From Picochlorum sp. 'celeri' (lineage: Eukaryota; Chlorophyta; Trebouxiophyceae): a DNA stretch of 64,000 bases. The translations under genes and the position numbers were made by a program. Where the stretch lies: contig JAACMV010000004.1 of NCBI GenBank assembly GCA_010909725.1, positions 620,001 to 684,000 on the forward strand, read 5' to 3'. Shown piece by piece: positions 1-10,068 of this stretch. Each line of letters starts with the position of its first letter. The stretch's first letter is position 1. The notes beneath the pieces were generated by a model. That model searched no databases. It saw nothing but the letters and a program-made list of their open reading frames with translations, and was not told the DNA's origin.

Positions 1-1138
1 TCAGAATGCCTTTTTTACACTTTCCTGAATGTGCTGCATCGAGTCCTCCATCCACAAGTTTCTCATCCACAGTCTCCAAACACCTATACACCTCTTCATT
101 ATCAGGATGCTCCCCTTCGTTCGCAATCCACGCCTTGAACACAGTCAGAATCCCTTTACTATCCTTGGATATCACTAAAGCTGTATTTGGCTCCACAGCA
201 TTCCAATCAGACGTACAATCAGTCACAGGCTCTGATGCCACGAGACACACCCGTGTCTCACTTCCAGCATACGACAAGCCATAATTACCCTCACCAATCA
301 CCGCGCCACCACGCTTCCCAGTAGCACTTCCAGACGGCTGAGACGACGAATGAATCGTCTTGGATGCTTGAGACGCCAAAGAGGTCGTATGACAGGCCTG
401 AGATCTGTCATACGAATACCCCTCTGCGTAATACAGCGACGCAGGAATGGTATCCGGATCATCAGCATACCTCGTCGCCACCGTCGTCACCCCATCCGTC
501 ACCACAAAGTTCAATAAACTCGTCCCTTCAATCCCATTCTCCCGCTGCACCCGAGTGATTGTCGACACAGTCGCCTGTATCGCCCGCAACAGCACTTCAG
601 GAGTCTGCCTCTTCTTGGTATCAGGAAGATGATGCAGAAACAGTCCAAAGCACACCGCACTATCACTATGAAAACTTTGAACAGCATTATATGCTTCATC
701 ATTCATAATACTAATCAGCTGCCGACGAATATCCAGAAACCCCGCCACAACACCATTATGCATGAAGAGATAATTCTCATGAGCAAAAGGATGACAATTC
801 TGCTCACTCACCGGCATCCCCGGGTACGCCGCACGCACATGAGCAAAAATAAGACCACTCTCCAACTTCATCGCAAGCCTGTTCAGATTATCATTGTTCC
901 ACGCTGGCGTCACTGATGTAAATGTACAAGGACTGGCATCGTTCATGGAACAGGGCGAGTACCACCCTATACCAAAACCATCTCCATTCAGATTTCCATA
1001 TCCCAAATGACATGGTAGGCTACTATCATTCCTCCGCTCCCGTGCCTCGTAGCTTTGCTTGATAATTGACCGAGAGGGCCAGAGCACGACATCCGCAACC
1101 AAAATTTCAGGCCCGACATAGGCCATCAACCGACACAT
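1..1138 (-). CDS. DUG3: DUG3-type class II glutamine amidotransferase (partial, 3' end outside window)
   Basis: The minus strand stays open from an ATG at 1138 to the left edge, about 379 codons, with no stop inside the window. The protein starts MCRLMAYVG, so Cys2 would be the N-terminal nucleophile of a class II (Ntn) glutamine amidotransferase after Met removal. Other family blocks are visible: NGDGFGIGWY, TPAWNNDNL, FAHVRAAYPG, NCHPFAHENYLFMHNGVV and SLLNFVVTDG. The order and spacing match yeast Dug3, which with Dug2 degrades glutathione in the cytosol outside the gamma-glutamyl cycle. Bacterial EgtC is a related alternative. No intron is needed in the visible part. Family assignment is strong. 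The exact substrate is inferred, since Dug2 is not in the window. Confidence 0.88.
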   Translation of the reverse strand, partial: MCRLMAYVGPEILVADVVLWPSRSIIKQSYEARERRNDSSLPCHLGYGNLNGDGFGIGWYSPCSMNDASPCTFTSVTPAWNNDNLNRLAMKLESGLIFAHVRAAYPGMPVSEQNCHPFAHENYLFMHNGVVAGFLDIRRQLISIMNDEAYNAVQSFHSDSAVCFGLFLHHLPDTKKRQTPEVLLRAIQATVSTITRVQRENGIEGTSLLNFVVTDGVTTVATRYADDPDTIPASLYYAEGYSYDRSQACHTTSLASQASKTIHSSSQPSGSATGKRGGAVIGEGNYGLSYAGSETRVCLVASEPVTDCTSDWNAVEPNTALVISKDSKGILTVFKAWIANEGEHPDNEEVYRCLETVDEKLVDGGLDAAHSGKCKKGIL

Positions 1139-1927
1139 TGATATCTACTATCAATATAATTGTAAATTATGGACATTCTTGGCACTATTCTTGAGCAATA
1201 CTGGATGACAAGACCAAGAAGGGCATGCATTTACATCTTCCTATCAAAGAATCTATTTGATGGGAGAAGAACACATCCTCTCCGCGGTCGTTGTGAGACG
1301 TGTCCAGGCAGGTCATGTGAGATTGACAGCTACCCTCAAACGAATAACCGATTACAGTATTATACCTAGACAACGTGTCTAGTAATACTTTTCAAGTTCT
1401 CAGTCGTTGTGACTGATCATACGACCTAAGGATCGCACGCACCGAACATCCTCGGCGGGGTCGACTAGAAGGTGGGTGCCACTATGATGGAGACTTTCCT
1501 TTGCTTCTATTCATCTTTATTGGCATAATGATGGGGAGAGTGGAATGTGTGGGTGTATTCCTGGCATTCACACGCGGGGTGGCAGAGGGACAGAGCACTG
1601 TCCGATCTCTGTCAACCTTTGTGAAGAATGATGGCCATCTATCTCTATGATTGATATGATAAACAAGAATGGGAGATTGCGCGTGCCTTTTTCACGCATG
1701 GGCAAGGTCGATCGCGCCATGCGTGGGAGGATTGTGAATGCCAGAAATTCATCCCTGTCATGTCATGCCTCTGTGGGAGGGTTGTAGCATCTCTTTGCGA
1801 CTTTATTAGTGCATTGGTTGGAATTCATGTGTGTATGTGTGGGTGTAGGGTGTGTCTGCGACAGGCATTCTAGAAGGATTTGACGCGGCAAAGACCTGGT
1901 GTGCCACCAGAGTGGAAATTGACGGCG
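1139..1927. other. Intergenic region between divergent genes
   Basis: This 789-bp spacer separates the divergent DUG3-like gene and the unknown gene at 1928. Short open frames here have no domain text and no splice partners. A short inverted repeat, CTAGACA-acg-TGTCTAG, lies near 1366-1382. It presumably holds both promoters. I see no RNA gene. Confidence 0.5.
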
Positions 1928-3178
1928 ATGCTGGCGATTCGAGATTCTTTTTCATCTAATGATGGTGCTTACGAAGCGACGACCAGTTCTGTGCCATCTG
2001 GGAGGGGTCGAGAGGAGAGGGCGTCCTCGGTGGTCAGGATGAGACATCCGGGTCTGTTGACACGGCCTTTGTCGATGAGTAAATCGAGCAGTTCTCCTGC
2101 GTTGAAGCATTTGTGTATGAATGCTGCGGATGGAGACTTGGAAGTGTATGTAGTGCTGAGGAATTTTCAGGAATTTGGTGGGGGGATTTTTCACAGGCTT
2201 CCAGAGCCCTTGAGAAATGGCCTCAGAGATAGTGGCGTGTGCCATTATATGACGGTGTTCAAGCAAAAAGATGGCACCATGGTTCAGTTTGATTTCGGCC
2301 CTGCAGCCGGGGGGGATATCCACGTGGCTGGGCCAGGCCCTCTGAATAAGAGTTCAAAGGAGAGGAAAAAGGCTGTGGTGGGCCAAGTGAGGGAGAGGAA
2401 ATTGCAGGCTCTGCCAGATGCGCACATGTTTGTTGGAACAACGAATATGAGTTTGTCAGAGATTAGAGCGTGGAATAATGTGCATGCCGCGTCAGAGTAT
2501 GAGCTGCATCGCTCCGATTGTAGGCATTATGTGAATGCATTGGTGAGGTATACAACTGGTATTGAGAGTGCAGCAATCTCTGCACTTCGGCATCAGGTAG
2601 CCAGGCATAAAGATTCTGGAAAAGTGTCAAGACACATGATTAGAGTAGGTCAGTATTTTACAGATGCAGCAAATTGGGACAGGGTTAGAGCCATTGGCCA
2701 TGCGACCAGCGCTGCCATCATGACGCTAGCAGGCCAGCAGACACTCGCTCGGTTTGGTGCAGTTCCCATCTTCAGATCGGTGGGATCCAAAGTGATTCCA
2801 GCATCTGCAAGAGGAGCACTGGTGCCTGTAAAGAAGGCTCTGTTCCATCGCCCAGTATATGCCATGAGTACAGCAGCTGTAGCATCCACCATTTCCACCT
2901 CACAAGAAGTGTCAGCTAGACATGCAGCACCAGCAGGCATTCGAAGAAACATGGTACAGACGATCCAAAGTGCCGTCAGAGTCGCCACAAATTTTGCAGA
3001 TACTATGACGAAAACAGCATCCAACTTTGTCCAGGGCGCTGTGCGACGACCCACAAAAGTGGCACATCAAATCAGTGAGCAACCACGACGGAAAGGACCC
3101 TTCTTCCTGGGAGCCTCGAGTGATGGCAACTTTGGCCATCAAGTCCAGCACTTGGCCATGATTGCATCTCGACGATGA
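1928..3178 (+). CDS. Uncharacterised protein with LRAT/NlpC-like His...Cys motif
   Basis: Single-exon gene of 416 codons. The frame is open slightly upstream, but the first ATG is at 1928 (MLAIRDSF...). I do not recognise the family with certainty. Residues 80-210 carry an ordered core: LEVYVVLRNFQEFGGG, then CHYMTVF with His106, a strand-like MVQFDFGP, and SDCRHYVNALVRYTTG with Cys198 and His200. This His-then-DCxHYVN order recalls the H-box and NCEHF box of LRAT/NlpC/PPPDE thiol hydrolases or acyltransferases. The remaining C-terminal half is Ala/Ser/Arg-rich and basic, with a possible hydrophobic stretch at about 255-275. It stands alone between DUG3 and COX6A. Function unknown; an enzyme of the papain-like thiol fold is an inference. 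Confidence 0.7.
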   Translation: MLAIRDSFSSNDGAYEATTSSVPSGRGREERASSVVRMRHPGLLTRPLSMSKSSSSPALKHLCMNAADGDLEVYVVLRNFQEFGGGIFHRLPEPLRNGLRDSGVCHYMTVFKQKDGTMVQFDFGPAAGGDIHVAGPGPLNKSSKERKKAVVGQVRERKLQALPDAHMFVGTTNMSLSEIRAWNNVHAASEYELHRSDCRHYVNALVRYTTGIESAAISALRHQVARHKDSGKVSRHMIRVGQYFTDAANWDRVRAIGHATSAAIMTLAGQQTLARFGAVPIFRSVGSKVIPASARGALVPVKKALFHRPVYAMSTAAVASTISTSQEVSARHAAPAGIRRNMVQTIQSAVRVATNFADTMTKTASNFVQGAVRRPTKVAHQISEQPRRKGPFFLGASSDGNFGHQVQHLAMIASRR

Positions 3179-3368
3179 CCCCTCCTCTTTTCTTCTTCCT
3201 CTTTTTCCTCTTTTTCCTCTATACTGGTCTGTTTTTCTCACATTGTTCCTGTAATAATAATGATCAACGAGCAATAATGAATGATTGAATCGCATAGTAT
3301 TGATGCATGCATAGTATTGATGGTGGATTGAGCAATATTGCTCATTCATGAGCCTTCAGATTGGACTT

Positions 3369-3387
3369 GAGAGAGAGAGAGAGAGAG
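3369..3387. repeat. (GA)n microsatellite
   Basis: About nine GA units followed by a short run of GTAG repeats. It lies in the 316-bp spacer 3179-3494 between the unknown gene and COX6A, where nothing else is apparent. Confidence 0.85.
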
Positions 3388-3494
3388 TACGTAGGTAGGT
3401 AGATGCCACTGCCCTTATCCCATGTATGTATGTTTCAAATATTTGTTTATTAAAAAAATAACAAATTCAGTCCATTCCTGAATACAATACCAAT

Positions 3495-4037
3495 ATGCTC
3501 GGGGCTCTCCGTCAGTCATCGAGTGCTGCCGTGTCCATGGTATCCAAGAGATCCATGAGCTCGGGAGTATCCTTGGCAGAGGAAATCAAAGAAATGAAAA
3601 AATGGAAGGTACGACAGGGAAGGGTTTGGCCTTTCGATACATCTCGACTCAGAAGAGAATGAGGATTTTCTCAATCACCCCATTCTTTCTTTGTGTTCTT
3701 TATCTGTCTAACCCATCGATCATCCACTCAATCGATACTGATGTTTATGCCATGTCATGTCATGTAGGTGATTACAATCCTCGCTGTTCCAGTATGCGCA
3801 GGTACGTTGCCAACCTCCTTGAAGAGGCTCTTCAACGAAGAATCATGCTTGTTGTTGTTTCCTTTATGGCATCGCCTTATACATGTGTTAAACATATATA
3901 TGTGTGCAGTGAAAGCTTTTGTGGATCTCAGCCATGAGGAGCATCATGCAGCAGAGAGACCAGAGTATCCATACTTGAGGATTCGATCAAAAGAGTTCCC
4001 ATGGGGGGACGATGGACTGTTTGAAGTGAAGCATTAA
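3495..4037 (+). CDS. COX6A: Cytochrome c oxidase subunit 6A (three exons)
   Basis: Exons at 3495-3608, 3768-3801 and 3910-4037 give a 91-residue protein. Both introns are GT-AG (159 and 108 nt; donors GTACGAC and GTACGTT). The mature part reads KKWKVITILAVPVCAV (the single membrane helix), then ERPEYPYLRIR and KEFPWGDDGLFEVKH. This is the conserved C-terminal signature of COX6A and is closest to plant forms. The N-terminal 30 residues are Ser/Arg-rich and look like a mitochondrial presequence. COX6A is a nuclear-encoded peripheral subunit of complex IV in the inner mitochondrial membrane. The second intron has a length divisible by three and no in-frame stop, so retention would insert 36 residues instead of truncating the protein. 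Confidence 0.92.
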
Positions 4038-4207
4038 TCCATGATTGATTGATTTTTTCTCGAGGATGCTTCCGGATCATACATCCAATCCTATATTGCT
4101 TTTGAGAAGACATGGTGTATCTTGTGTTGTTGCGTCATCATACAAATATATCTACTATAATATACATGTGTGTGTAAGAATAGAATAGAATACTACTGCT
4201 ACGATCA

Positions 4208-4985
4208 TCACGTGTCATCATCCTGCTTGGCACGGGTGGGTTTTCTATGTATATGAGCCGGTGCGGATACATACTGAGTAGGCTGCTGTTGTCGCTGCTG
4301 CTGAGAAGAAGAAGAAGGCATTGCTGCTGCTGTTGGGGGAGGGGGACGAGGAGGGTGACCCACGCCACCATCACCAGGAGGAGGAGGAACAGGTGGCCTC
4401 CCATGCAACGATGACGATGCAGGAGGAAGAGGAGGATGCAGAGGCGGTGCTCCATAATACGGAGGTGGAGGCACACCGCCATACACGGGAGGAGGAGGCA
4501 TCATCACTCCTCCACCACTAGGATACGGAGGATATGCTAGTCTAGGACGCACTGCTGCTGTTGGACCACTCCCAACATGTGTGTGAGAAGCAGGATGAGG
4601 ACCCCCAACGCGAGGAGGGACAGGTCCTCCACGAACCATGCCCGGAGGAATTCCTACAGACCCCACAATCTCCCACTTGGGATCCTTTCGCCCTTCCTTT
4701 GCCTCAGGAATCTCCTGTATACCAGTTTTATGAACTTGAAGACAATGAATAGATAACGCCCTCGCAGATCCTAATCGTTTTGTACAATTCGGGCATTTAA
4801 AATGTTTCGACTTTTGATGCGTGAATAAGTCTGCTTCTTGCTGCACATATAGATATATAGATAAGTGATAACTACTCGAGTATCCTAAGAAAAAAGCACT
4901 GCCAAGGAAGTCGTACATTGAACTCTCTGTCGCAGTAAAAGCACCAAGGTTTGACAACCTCTACCTTTTTCCTTTTTCTGACCAT
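4208..4985 (-). CDS. BUGZ: BuGZ/ZNF207-like C2H2 zinc-finger protein (two exons)
   Basis: Exon 1 is 4985-4917 and exon 2 is 4840-4208, joined by a 76-nt intron (donor GTACGA, acceptor TGTGCAG). The 233-residue protein begins MVRKRKKVEVVKPWCFYCDR. It then has two C2H2-type fingers (CFYC...H..KH and CPNC...H...VH) and the block PEAKEGRKDPKWEIVGSVGI. That is the hallmark of the BuGZ/ZNF207 family, nuclear microtubule- and Bub3-associated proteins that help load Bub3 at kinetochores and act in splicing. The rest is a Pro/Gly-rich disordered tail, consistent with the phase-separating tails known in the family. No clear GLEBS Bub3-binding motif is visible in the short C-terminus. It is convergent with COX6A. 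A partial copy of its 5' end sits at 10069-10239. Confidence 0.88.
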
Positions 4986-5894
4986 GAAGATCTCTATTCT
5001 TGTTCTAATAGTAGCAGTATCTATTTCTATATTTGTCCATATTGAAGCGTAGCAGTCTTTGTTCTCTCTGCATGAGTTCCAGCCAATTGGCGTGTTTGCA
5101 AACAGTACACCCCTGTGATATTACTACTGAGCATCATGATGCTCATGAGCAACATGCCACTCGATACTGATTGTCATGTAGCGTCTCTCGCTGACATGCT
5201 CGAAGAATTTCGCCTACAGTGACCCTAGATTGACACAGATTGTGACCAAAAGTTGTCACTGCTTGCAACTCTGGTACTCTTATTAATGAATCAATGTTGA
5301 CGAGTCACCGGAAAATACAACAAGTATAGTGGAGGGCCGAGCGTGGCGATTTGTGAGTTGATCAGTGATCGTAAATAGACGTTTGTGCAAGCTGATTTGT
5401 AGATTGGGAGAGCTTACTTGGGTTGTGAGAGATCTACAAGTGTGGATACTAATCATGGGGCATAATGATGAAATGCGTCTATTTACAAGGTAATCCTTTG
5501 TGACTTTAGATATCAAGTGTTCAACTCGTCATTCGGTGCTTTCTGATACCTCGTTATCAAGACCAACGCAAGGAAAAGGCACGTACTTGTAATATTCCCA
5601 TCAAATAATATAGTCAACTCACGAGTGGTCCACTCGGTGAACTTGTTCGCCACCCAAGGTCAACGCCTTGGGAAGCGCGACTCTACCCAGGCGTTTACCT
5701 GCGATTATCACACATTTTGCTTACTTATACGACCCAGTGTCACAGATTTCTGAATAATATTTATTTATTTATTGAATCTTTCAAGGGTCTCTGTTGGCCG
5801 TATCGTCAAAGCGATTACTCCTCTATTGCGCACTCGTGCAGCGAAACAGAGCACTCTCAGGGGTATTACATCCCAGTAAAAGTGTTTCACTTTT
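4986..5894. other. Gene-poor spacer with palindromes
   Basis: About 900 bp without a supported gene. It contains a perfect 18-bp palindrome (TGAGCATCA/TGATGCTCA) at 5128-5145 and a hairpin at 5653-5672 (CCCAAGG-6 nt-CCTTGGG). A short motif, GTAAATAGACG, occurs near 5372 and again inverted near 5480. The region lies between the BuGZ promoter and a decayed helicase, so part of it may be mobile-element remains. No element ends could be defined. Confidence 0.45.
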
Positions 5895-6362
5895 TCATTT
5901 ACATGTCATATTCTTTACGAATTTCTGGTCGGGGGGCCAATTCTTTATGGCTTTATCGATCAGAATTTGTTTGTACACCACGTTCTTCATCCAGAGCTTT
6001 CCATGGTCATCTCCACACCGAGACAATGCCACGTACAACTGTCCGTGAGAAAAGACATTATCCTGGAGGTACACTTTGACCCTCTGGAGCGTGAACCCTT
6101 ATGCTTTGTTGACGGTCATCGCAAACGCCACGCGGATGGGTAGTGTCCTACTGAGCACAAAAGAGCCCAGGCTCTGCGTCACCACCCTGGCTTTGATGGA
6201 GTGGTTGAAAACTTTGGTCACCACCATTCGCGTGCCATTGGACACGCCCCTGGTGATGGTGCGGAGGGCAATGATGGGGGGCCCAACCTTGAGCCTGATG
6301 ACGTGTGGAGGCAGGCCACTCTCCTTGATGCTGGCGAGATACTCCTCAGGGTATTCATCATC
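5895..6362 (-). pseudogene. Broken Pif1/Helitron-type helicase, C-terminal fragment
   Basis: The minus strand reads as 156 codons of a Pif1-superfamily helicase C-terminus. It starts near DDEYPEEYLASIKESGLPPH, continues with VGPPIIALRTI, the NGTRMVV block and LPIRVAFAMTVNKA, then VFSHGQLYVALSRCGD and NVVYKQIL. One TAA (6099-6101) falls where the family has CAA (Gln) in the NKxQG motif, so the fragment cannot be translated through. It lacks the N-terminal Walker domain and is bounded by non-coding sequence. The NVVYK ending after the ALSR motif is typical of Helitron Rep-helicase proteins, but a stand-alone Pif1 helicase is possible. Other genes here, such as COX6A, stop at TAA, so codon reassignment is not a good explanation. 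Confidence 0.8.
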
Positions 6363-6646
6363 CCTCTAGTGCCGACCATCCTACAGACCGTTTTCGTTCC
6401 CCCCCATCAGAAAGCACGGAGTCGTTTCTCTCACAGCAGAGAGCTTTTGCGTATTTTTGCCACAGTGATGCCATGTAGAATTTATATACTGTTGATGTCG
6501 ATTGAAGTGGGAAAAAATTCAAGTGCTTGTTGCGTTATATCTGTGTCCCAAAACAAAGGTAGAGGCTTGAATAAGTTGTTTGCATTTTTGAAAATATCTT
6601 GCTTGGGATGTGATACACATCTGCCTGGTCTGGCAGTAATTATACC

Positions 6647-6907
6647 TCAGTATGCGATAGCCACGGTTGCTAGAACCCCGGCAAAATGGCTCCATGTCCA
6701 AAGGAATCCCACACTACTTGATGAAGGGTCGACAGCCTCAGCCTCAGTTAAACCTGCCCCTGTTGCACCACTAGTGATGTTTTCTGCCTGAACATCAGTG
6801 AAACCTCCAGCCGCCATTACAGCATCACCCTCAAAAGGGCGAGCCTGACCCATTACGCAGACTGCAGCGCACCATATAAACAACTGGATTCTCAAGAGGA
6901 AGGGCAT
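6647..6907 (-). CDS. Small secreted, possibly membrane-anchored peptide (hypothetical)
   Basis: An 86-codon frame from an ATG at 6907. The first 20 residues (MPFLLRIQLFIWCAAVCVMG) look like a signal peptide. A short Ala/Gly/Thr/Ser/Glu-rich segment follows, and the last 25 residues are hydrophobic (FLWTWSHFAGVLATVAIAY). This layout resembles short GPI-anchored or arabinogalactan-peptide precursors. No homology is recognised. The evidence is only the ordered signal, spacer and tail layout, so it could be a chance frame. The flanks 6363-6646 and 6908-7283 show nothing else apart from the untranslated lead of the next gene. Confidence 0.35.
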   Translation of the reverse strand: MPFLLRIQLFIWCAAVCVMGQARPFEGDAVMAAGGFTDVQAENITSGATGAGLTEAEAVDPSSSSVGFLWTWSHFAGVLATVAIAY

Positions 6908-7283
6908 TTTTGACTGCGAAACCCAAAAAAATATTTTTCAGGAAATCGTATTCATATGCATACTCATGTGACGCGGCATCTTGTACAGAAAAGAATTTGA
7001 GAGGTACAGTACGCAATGACCATCGCTGCTGAGATTCCGCCCATGGAATCTTTTTTTTCGAGGGCCGGCAATTGCCCTAGCCTAGGGAATATAGGTTGCC
7101 ATGAAACCCCACGAGCCACGGGCAGACGGCCTAGTCAGTATACATGCAGTTGCCACTAAAACACTAGACGCAGAAATTCTTTTTTGTAAGTTGCAATGGT
7201 TTAGGGTTTCCTTGTGGAGTAGCGCTCCTAAATGCCATCGATGCCGTGATATCACCACGGCCAGTAACGCGCGAGTCTGCGTT

Positions 7284-9701
7284 ATGTTATGTCACCTTTG
7301 CCTCGTGCTGATCGCCACTGTCGTCGGTGTTCAATCCCGAACTGGTGCACCTAACCCAAGGAAATGTTTTCCAAGACCATCATCCCTTTACTTTAATGTA
7401 TCGCGAGTTGACGAGACGATTTTCATGGTCCCAGTTGGGGACGTTGTGGATTGCCTAACCAAGGTCCGGATTGACATGGATTTTGCCCTTGATGCCGTTG
7501 ATTCGTATAATAATATTTTGCAAGCTGGTTATGGATACTACTATTATAGCAACGATGTCCTCGAGTCCAGTCCAATAGAGAATCCATTCGGATGGGAAAT
7601 TTTCAATGGGACATCTGGGGGGCAGGTGGACTATGACAAGGAGTTTCAGGCATTGAGGGAAGACATCGAGGCCAAGGGTCATGCTGATGGGATGCTGGCC
7701 TACAAGATCAATGATATTTTGCTCCGTGCGAAGGATGGGCACACGAGTGGTATCGAATTGGAATTGGACGTTTTGTCGTTGCTTGATGAGGACCCAGGGG
7801 CTGTTCGGAGCTGGCTCTCGCTCCAAATGGACGAGAGAGCAATGGCTCGGGTCGTGAACAATATACATGTAAATAGCAGCATATTTGATGCGGAGATAAG
7901 AGTGGTGAAGTCAATAAATGGAGAAAATCCCCTATCATACCTTGACGAACTTGTCTCCAATCCTGCAATAGGGAGTCAATCACAATACAAATCTCCAGGG
8001 GTACGGATGAATGTATTTTTGGATAACTGCAACTTTACCACTCCAAATCATAAGTGGACTGGTGTTTCTTTGGGTGATATATCGAATCTTCCAACAGGCC
8101 TCATGCTGGAGTATGAGGACGGGTTCAGTTCAAACTGGACTTTTGTCGTTTGGGTTCCTGAAAAGTACATGTATTCTACTCCTGAAGAAATTGGAGAAAC
8201 ACTGACTCGAGAATCTCCTTTATACTCTGGTTTCAAAGAATTCAAAGATGGGAAGCGAATGATAGACTCTCAGAGAGAGAAGCTGACCAGGAGCCAGATG
8301 GTGAAGAGGAACCTCATCATCCATGACGAACAGCTGGGTTTTAAGCAGTTCAGGGCAACGTCTTTGGCCACAGGGAAATTTGCAACATATTCAGGGTACT
8401 TGGTGCGAGAAGACACAATGGTCTGGAAATTGCCATCTTTTGCTGCAAATGAGGATGCTGAAGACTTGGTTCACTTTTGGAATGCAATGGCAGCAGGAGC
8501 TCAGAACAAGAAGATAGACAAGCTCATCATAGATATTTCAAATAATGCAGGGGGGTATCTTGATAACGTCGTGGTTTGTTTAAAGTTATTGTATCCAGAT
8601 GCTCGTACGGAAGATGTTCTCCCTATTAGCAACACTCGAATCACAGATGTCATGTACAATATGGACAGGATTACCACATCTGCCTTGGATATCAATAAGA
8701 AAGTCATCTGGAGTAATGTAACCAATGCATTATTCAACATTTTCTCTGAAAGAGAAAGGATACAGGCTCTCTCGTTGATGTGCACACCATTGCTGAACTT
8801 CAAAGCACTGACTCAGGGAACTGATGTGGAAAATTTTGGAAACCCTGACTGGTATTCTCTGGGATCTACTATGAACTCCTCATCTAATTTATGTGAAAAA
8901 GACATGACTATGTGGAGTGAAGCAGATGCAATCGAGTTTTTTGAAGCAACTTTTGGCTCCTTTGTCCCACCATGCTCATCTCCAAATATAAGCTCTGACA
9001 ATTGCAAGGTTGAAGTAATAAAAAGTATTCAAAGCGGTATACCTGTGCCAGTAACAAAAGCATACCCGTACGATATCTCAGAATTTGACTTTCTTGGCGA
9101 CATGGACGAGTATTTATCACGTGGAGAGATTCTCAAAAGCCCATTCAAGTCCTATGTATTGTTTTCCAACTCAGCTAATGTTGGAAGTGGTGCACATTTA
9201 TTCGTAATCACTCTTCTGAGCCTTTCGCATAAGTACAAAAGCCTTCAGAATCTAACAACTGTGTCCATGGGGTGTATGGGAAATCAATTGGAGTGCGCTA
9301 TGGCATCTTTTGCTGGTCAAGTAGTTCGAGGATCTCCATGGATTCGAGAGATCTATGGGCTTTTTGCTGTCAGTGGGTCTGTGAAAACCATCCTTGAGAT
9401 CGATAGTATGTTGAAAGACTCCAGAGTCACGTCAGAGGATCTGGATGCATACACACGAGCATACAGGAAGCTCCAAGACAGTCTCCCTATGCCTCCTGCA
9501 CTATCTTCTGATCTACCACAGTTTGCTTCTCGGCCATTTTTTTATGATGGCATCCCACCGAATAGCACCCTCCCAGTAGAGTATTTCAATATCCCTGCAA
9601 ATGAGTATATACCATTCTGGCCTCCACCCAGAACCACGACATTTGAGAACCAGGCCTCATTGGGATACATTTATGACAAATTGTTAACAATGTTTCCATG
9701 A
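7284..9701 (+). CDS. Secreted S41-like (tail-specific) peptidase family protein
   Basis: A long single exon. The frame opens at an ATG at 7101, but the ATG at 7284 is preferred because it places a signal peptide (MLCHLCLVLIATVVGVQS) at the N-terminus and leaves 805 residues. The N-terminal region contains ADGMLAYKINDILLRAKDGH, the helix with a DGH end typical of eukaryotic and fungal S41 peptidase-like proteins. The core strand KLIIDISNNAGGYLDNVV matches the LIIDxxxNxGGY block. The candidate nucleophile region is YVLFSNSANVGSGAH, around residue 625. Several N-glycosylation sequons fit an exported protein. Known relatives cleave polypeptides near the C-terminus, but many are uncharacterised. 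Catalytic Ser and Lys residues cannot be fixed by eye, so activity is an inference. Confidence 0.75.
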   Translation: MLCHLCLVLIATVVGVQSRTGAPNPRKCFPRPSSLYFNVSRVDETIFMVPVGDVVDCLTKVRIDMDFALDAVDSYNNILQAGYGYYYYSNDVLESSPIENPFGWEIFNGTSGGQVDYDKEFQALREDIEAKGHADGMLAYKINDILLRAKDGHTSGIELELDVLSLLDEDPGAVRSWLSLQMDERAMARVVNNIHVNSSIFDAEIRVVKSINGENPLSYLDELVSNPAIGSQSQYKSPGVRMNVFLDNCNFTTPNHKWTGVSLGDISNLPTGLMLEYEDGFSSNWTFVVWVPEKYMYSTPEEIGETLTRESPLYSGFKEFKDGKRMIDSQREKLTRSQMVKRNLIIHDEQLGFKQFRATSLATGKFATYSGYLVREDTMVWKLPSFAANEDAEDLVHFWNAMAAGAQNKKIDKLIIDISNNAGGYLDNVVVCLKLLYPDARTEDVLPISNTRITDVMYNMDRITTSALDINKKVIWSNVTNALFNIFSERERIQALSLMCTPLLNFKALTQGTDVENFGNPDWYSLGSTMNSSSNLCEKDMTMWSEADAIEFFEATFGSFVPPCSSPNISSDNCKVEVIKSIQSGIPVPVTKAYPYDISEFDFLGDMDEYLSRGEILKSPFKSYVLFSNSANVGSGAHLFVITLLSLSHKYKSLQNLTTVSMGCMGNQLECAMASFAGQVVRGSPWIREIYGLFAVSGSVKTILEIDSMLKDSRVTSEDLDAYTRAYRKLQDSLPMPPALSSDLPQFASRPFFYDGIPPNSTLPVEYFNIPANEYIPFWPPPRTTTFENQASLGYIYDKLLTMFP

Positions 9702-9850
9702 TGTATTGATAGGAGCATCTGGCCAGGATTCATGTACTATAAATAATATATATATACGACGAGCATGTATAGTTCCATCAGCATGAGAATGTCTCACGCC
9801 AGGTCTGACTTCTCCATAGGGAGAGGGAGACCATCTATACTCCAATAGAT
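9702..9850. other. Short spacer after the S41-like gene
   Basis: Contains an AT-rich run (ataatatatatata) just after the stop and no supported gene. It leads into the chimeric pseudogene. Confidence 0.4.
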
Positions 9851-10068
9851 GTATGCCAATAGACGCAGCTGAGGCCGTGTCAAACACGAATTCGACCATT
9901 GGCATGATAGTTATATTAGAATTATTGCTTGCTGCATTGCCACCTGCACACAAACGCACCTATAATGACATCTGCTCCACGTAAGAAAGCTGCCAAATGC
10001 TCCAATTCATACGATGCTGCAACATTGTTCATACCTACCCTATACTCCCTCAACAAGGAGGTCACATT
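9851..10068 (+). pseudogene. Degenerate 5' fragment of the neighbouring FkbM methyltransferase gene
   Basis: This stretch aligns to the upstream edge and first roughly 70 codons of the intact FkbM gene at 10781. Shared text includes ACCATTGGC, the leucine/valine membrane-anchor codons, CCACGTA-AAGGCTG-like sequence, CATACGATGCTGCAAC and CTCAACAAGGAGG. The ATG corresponds to GAG here, and several substitutions and indels break the frame. Identity looks to be roughly 75-80%. It ends abruptly at 10068, where it is fused to a reversed BuGZ fragment. Confidence 0.8.

Noticed and set aside
5653..5672. Hairpin as a Helitron 3' end
   Set aside because: The stem CCCAAGG/CCTTGGG lies on the right side of the helicase remnant, but no CTRR end follows at the expected distance.
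6099..6101. In-frame TAA in the helicase fragment as a reassigned glutamine codon
   Set aside because: Clear genes in the window end at TAA (for example COX6A), so the standard code holds and the helicase is broken.
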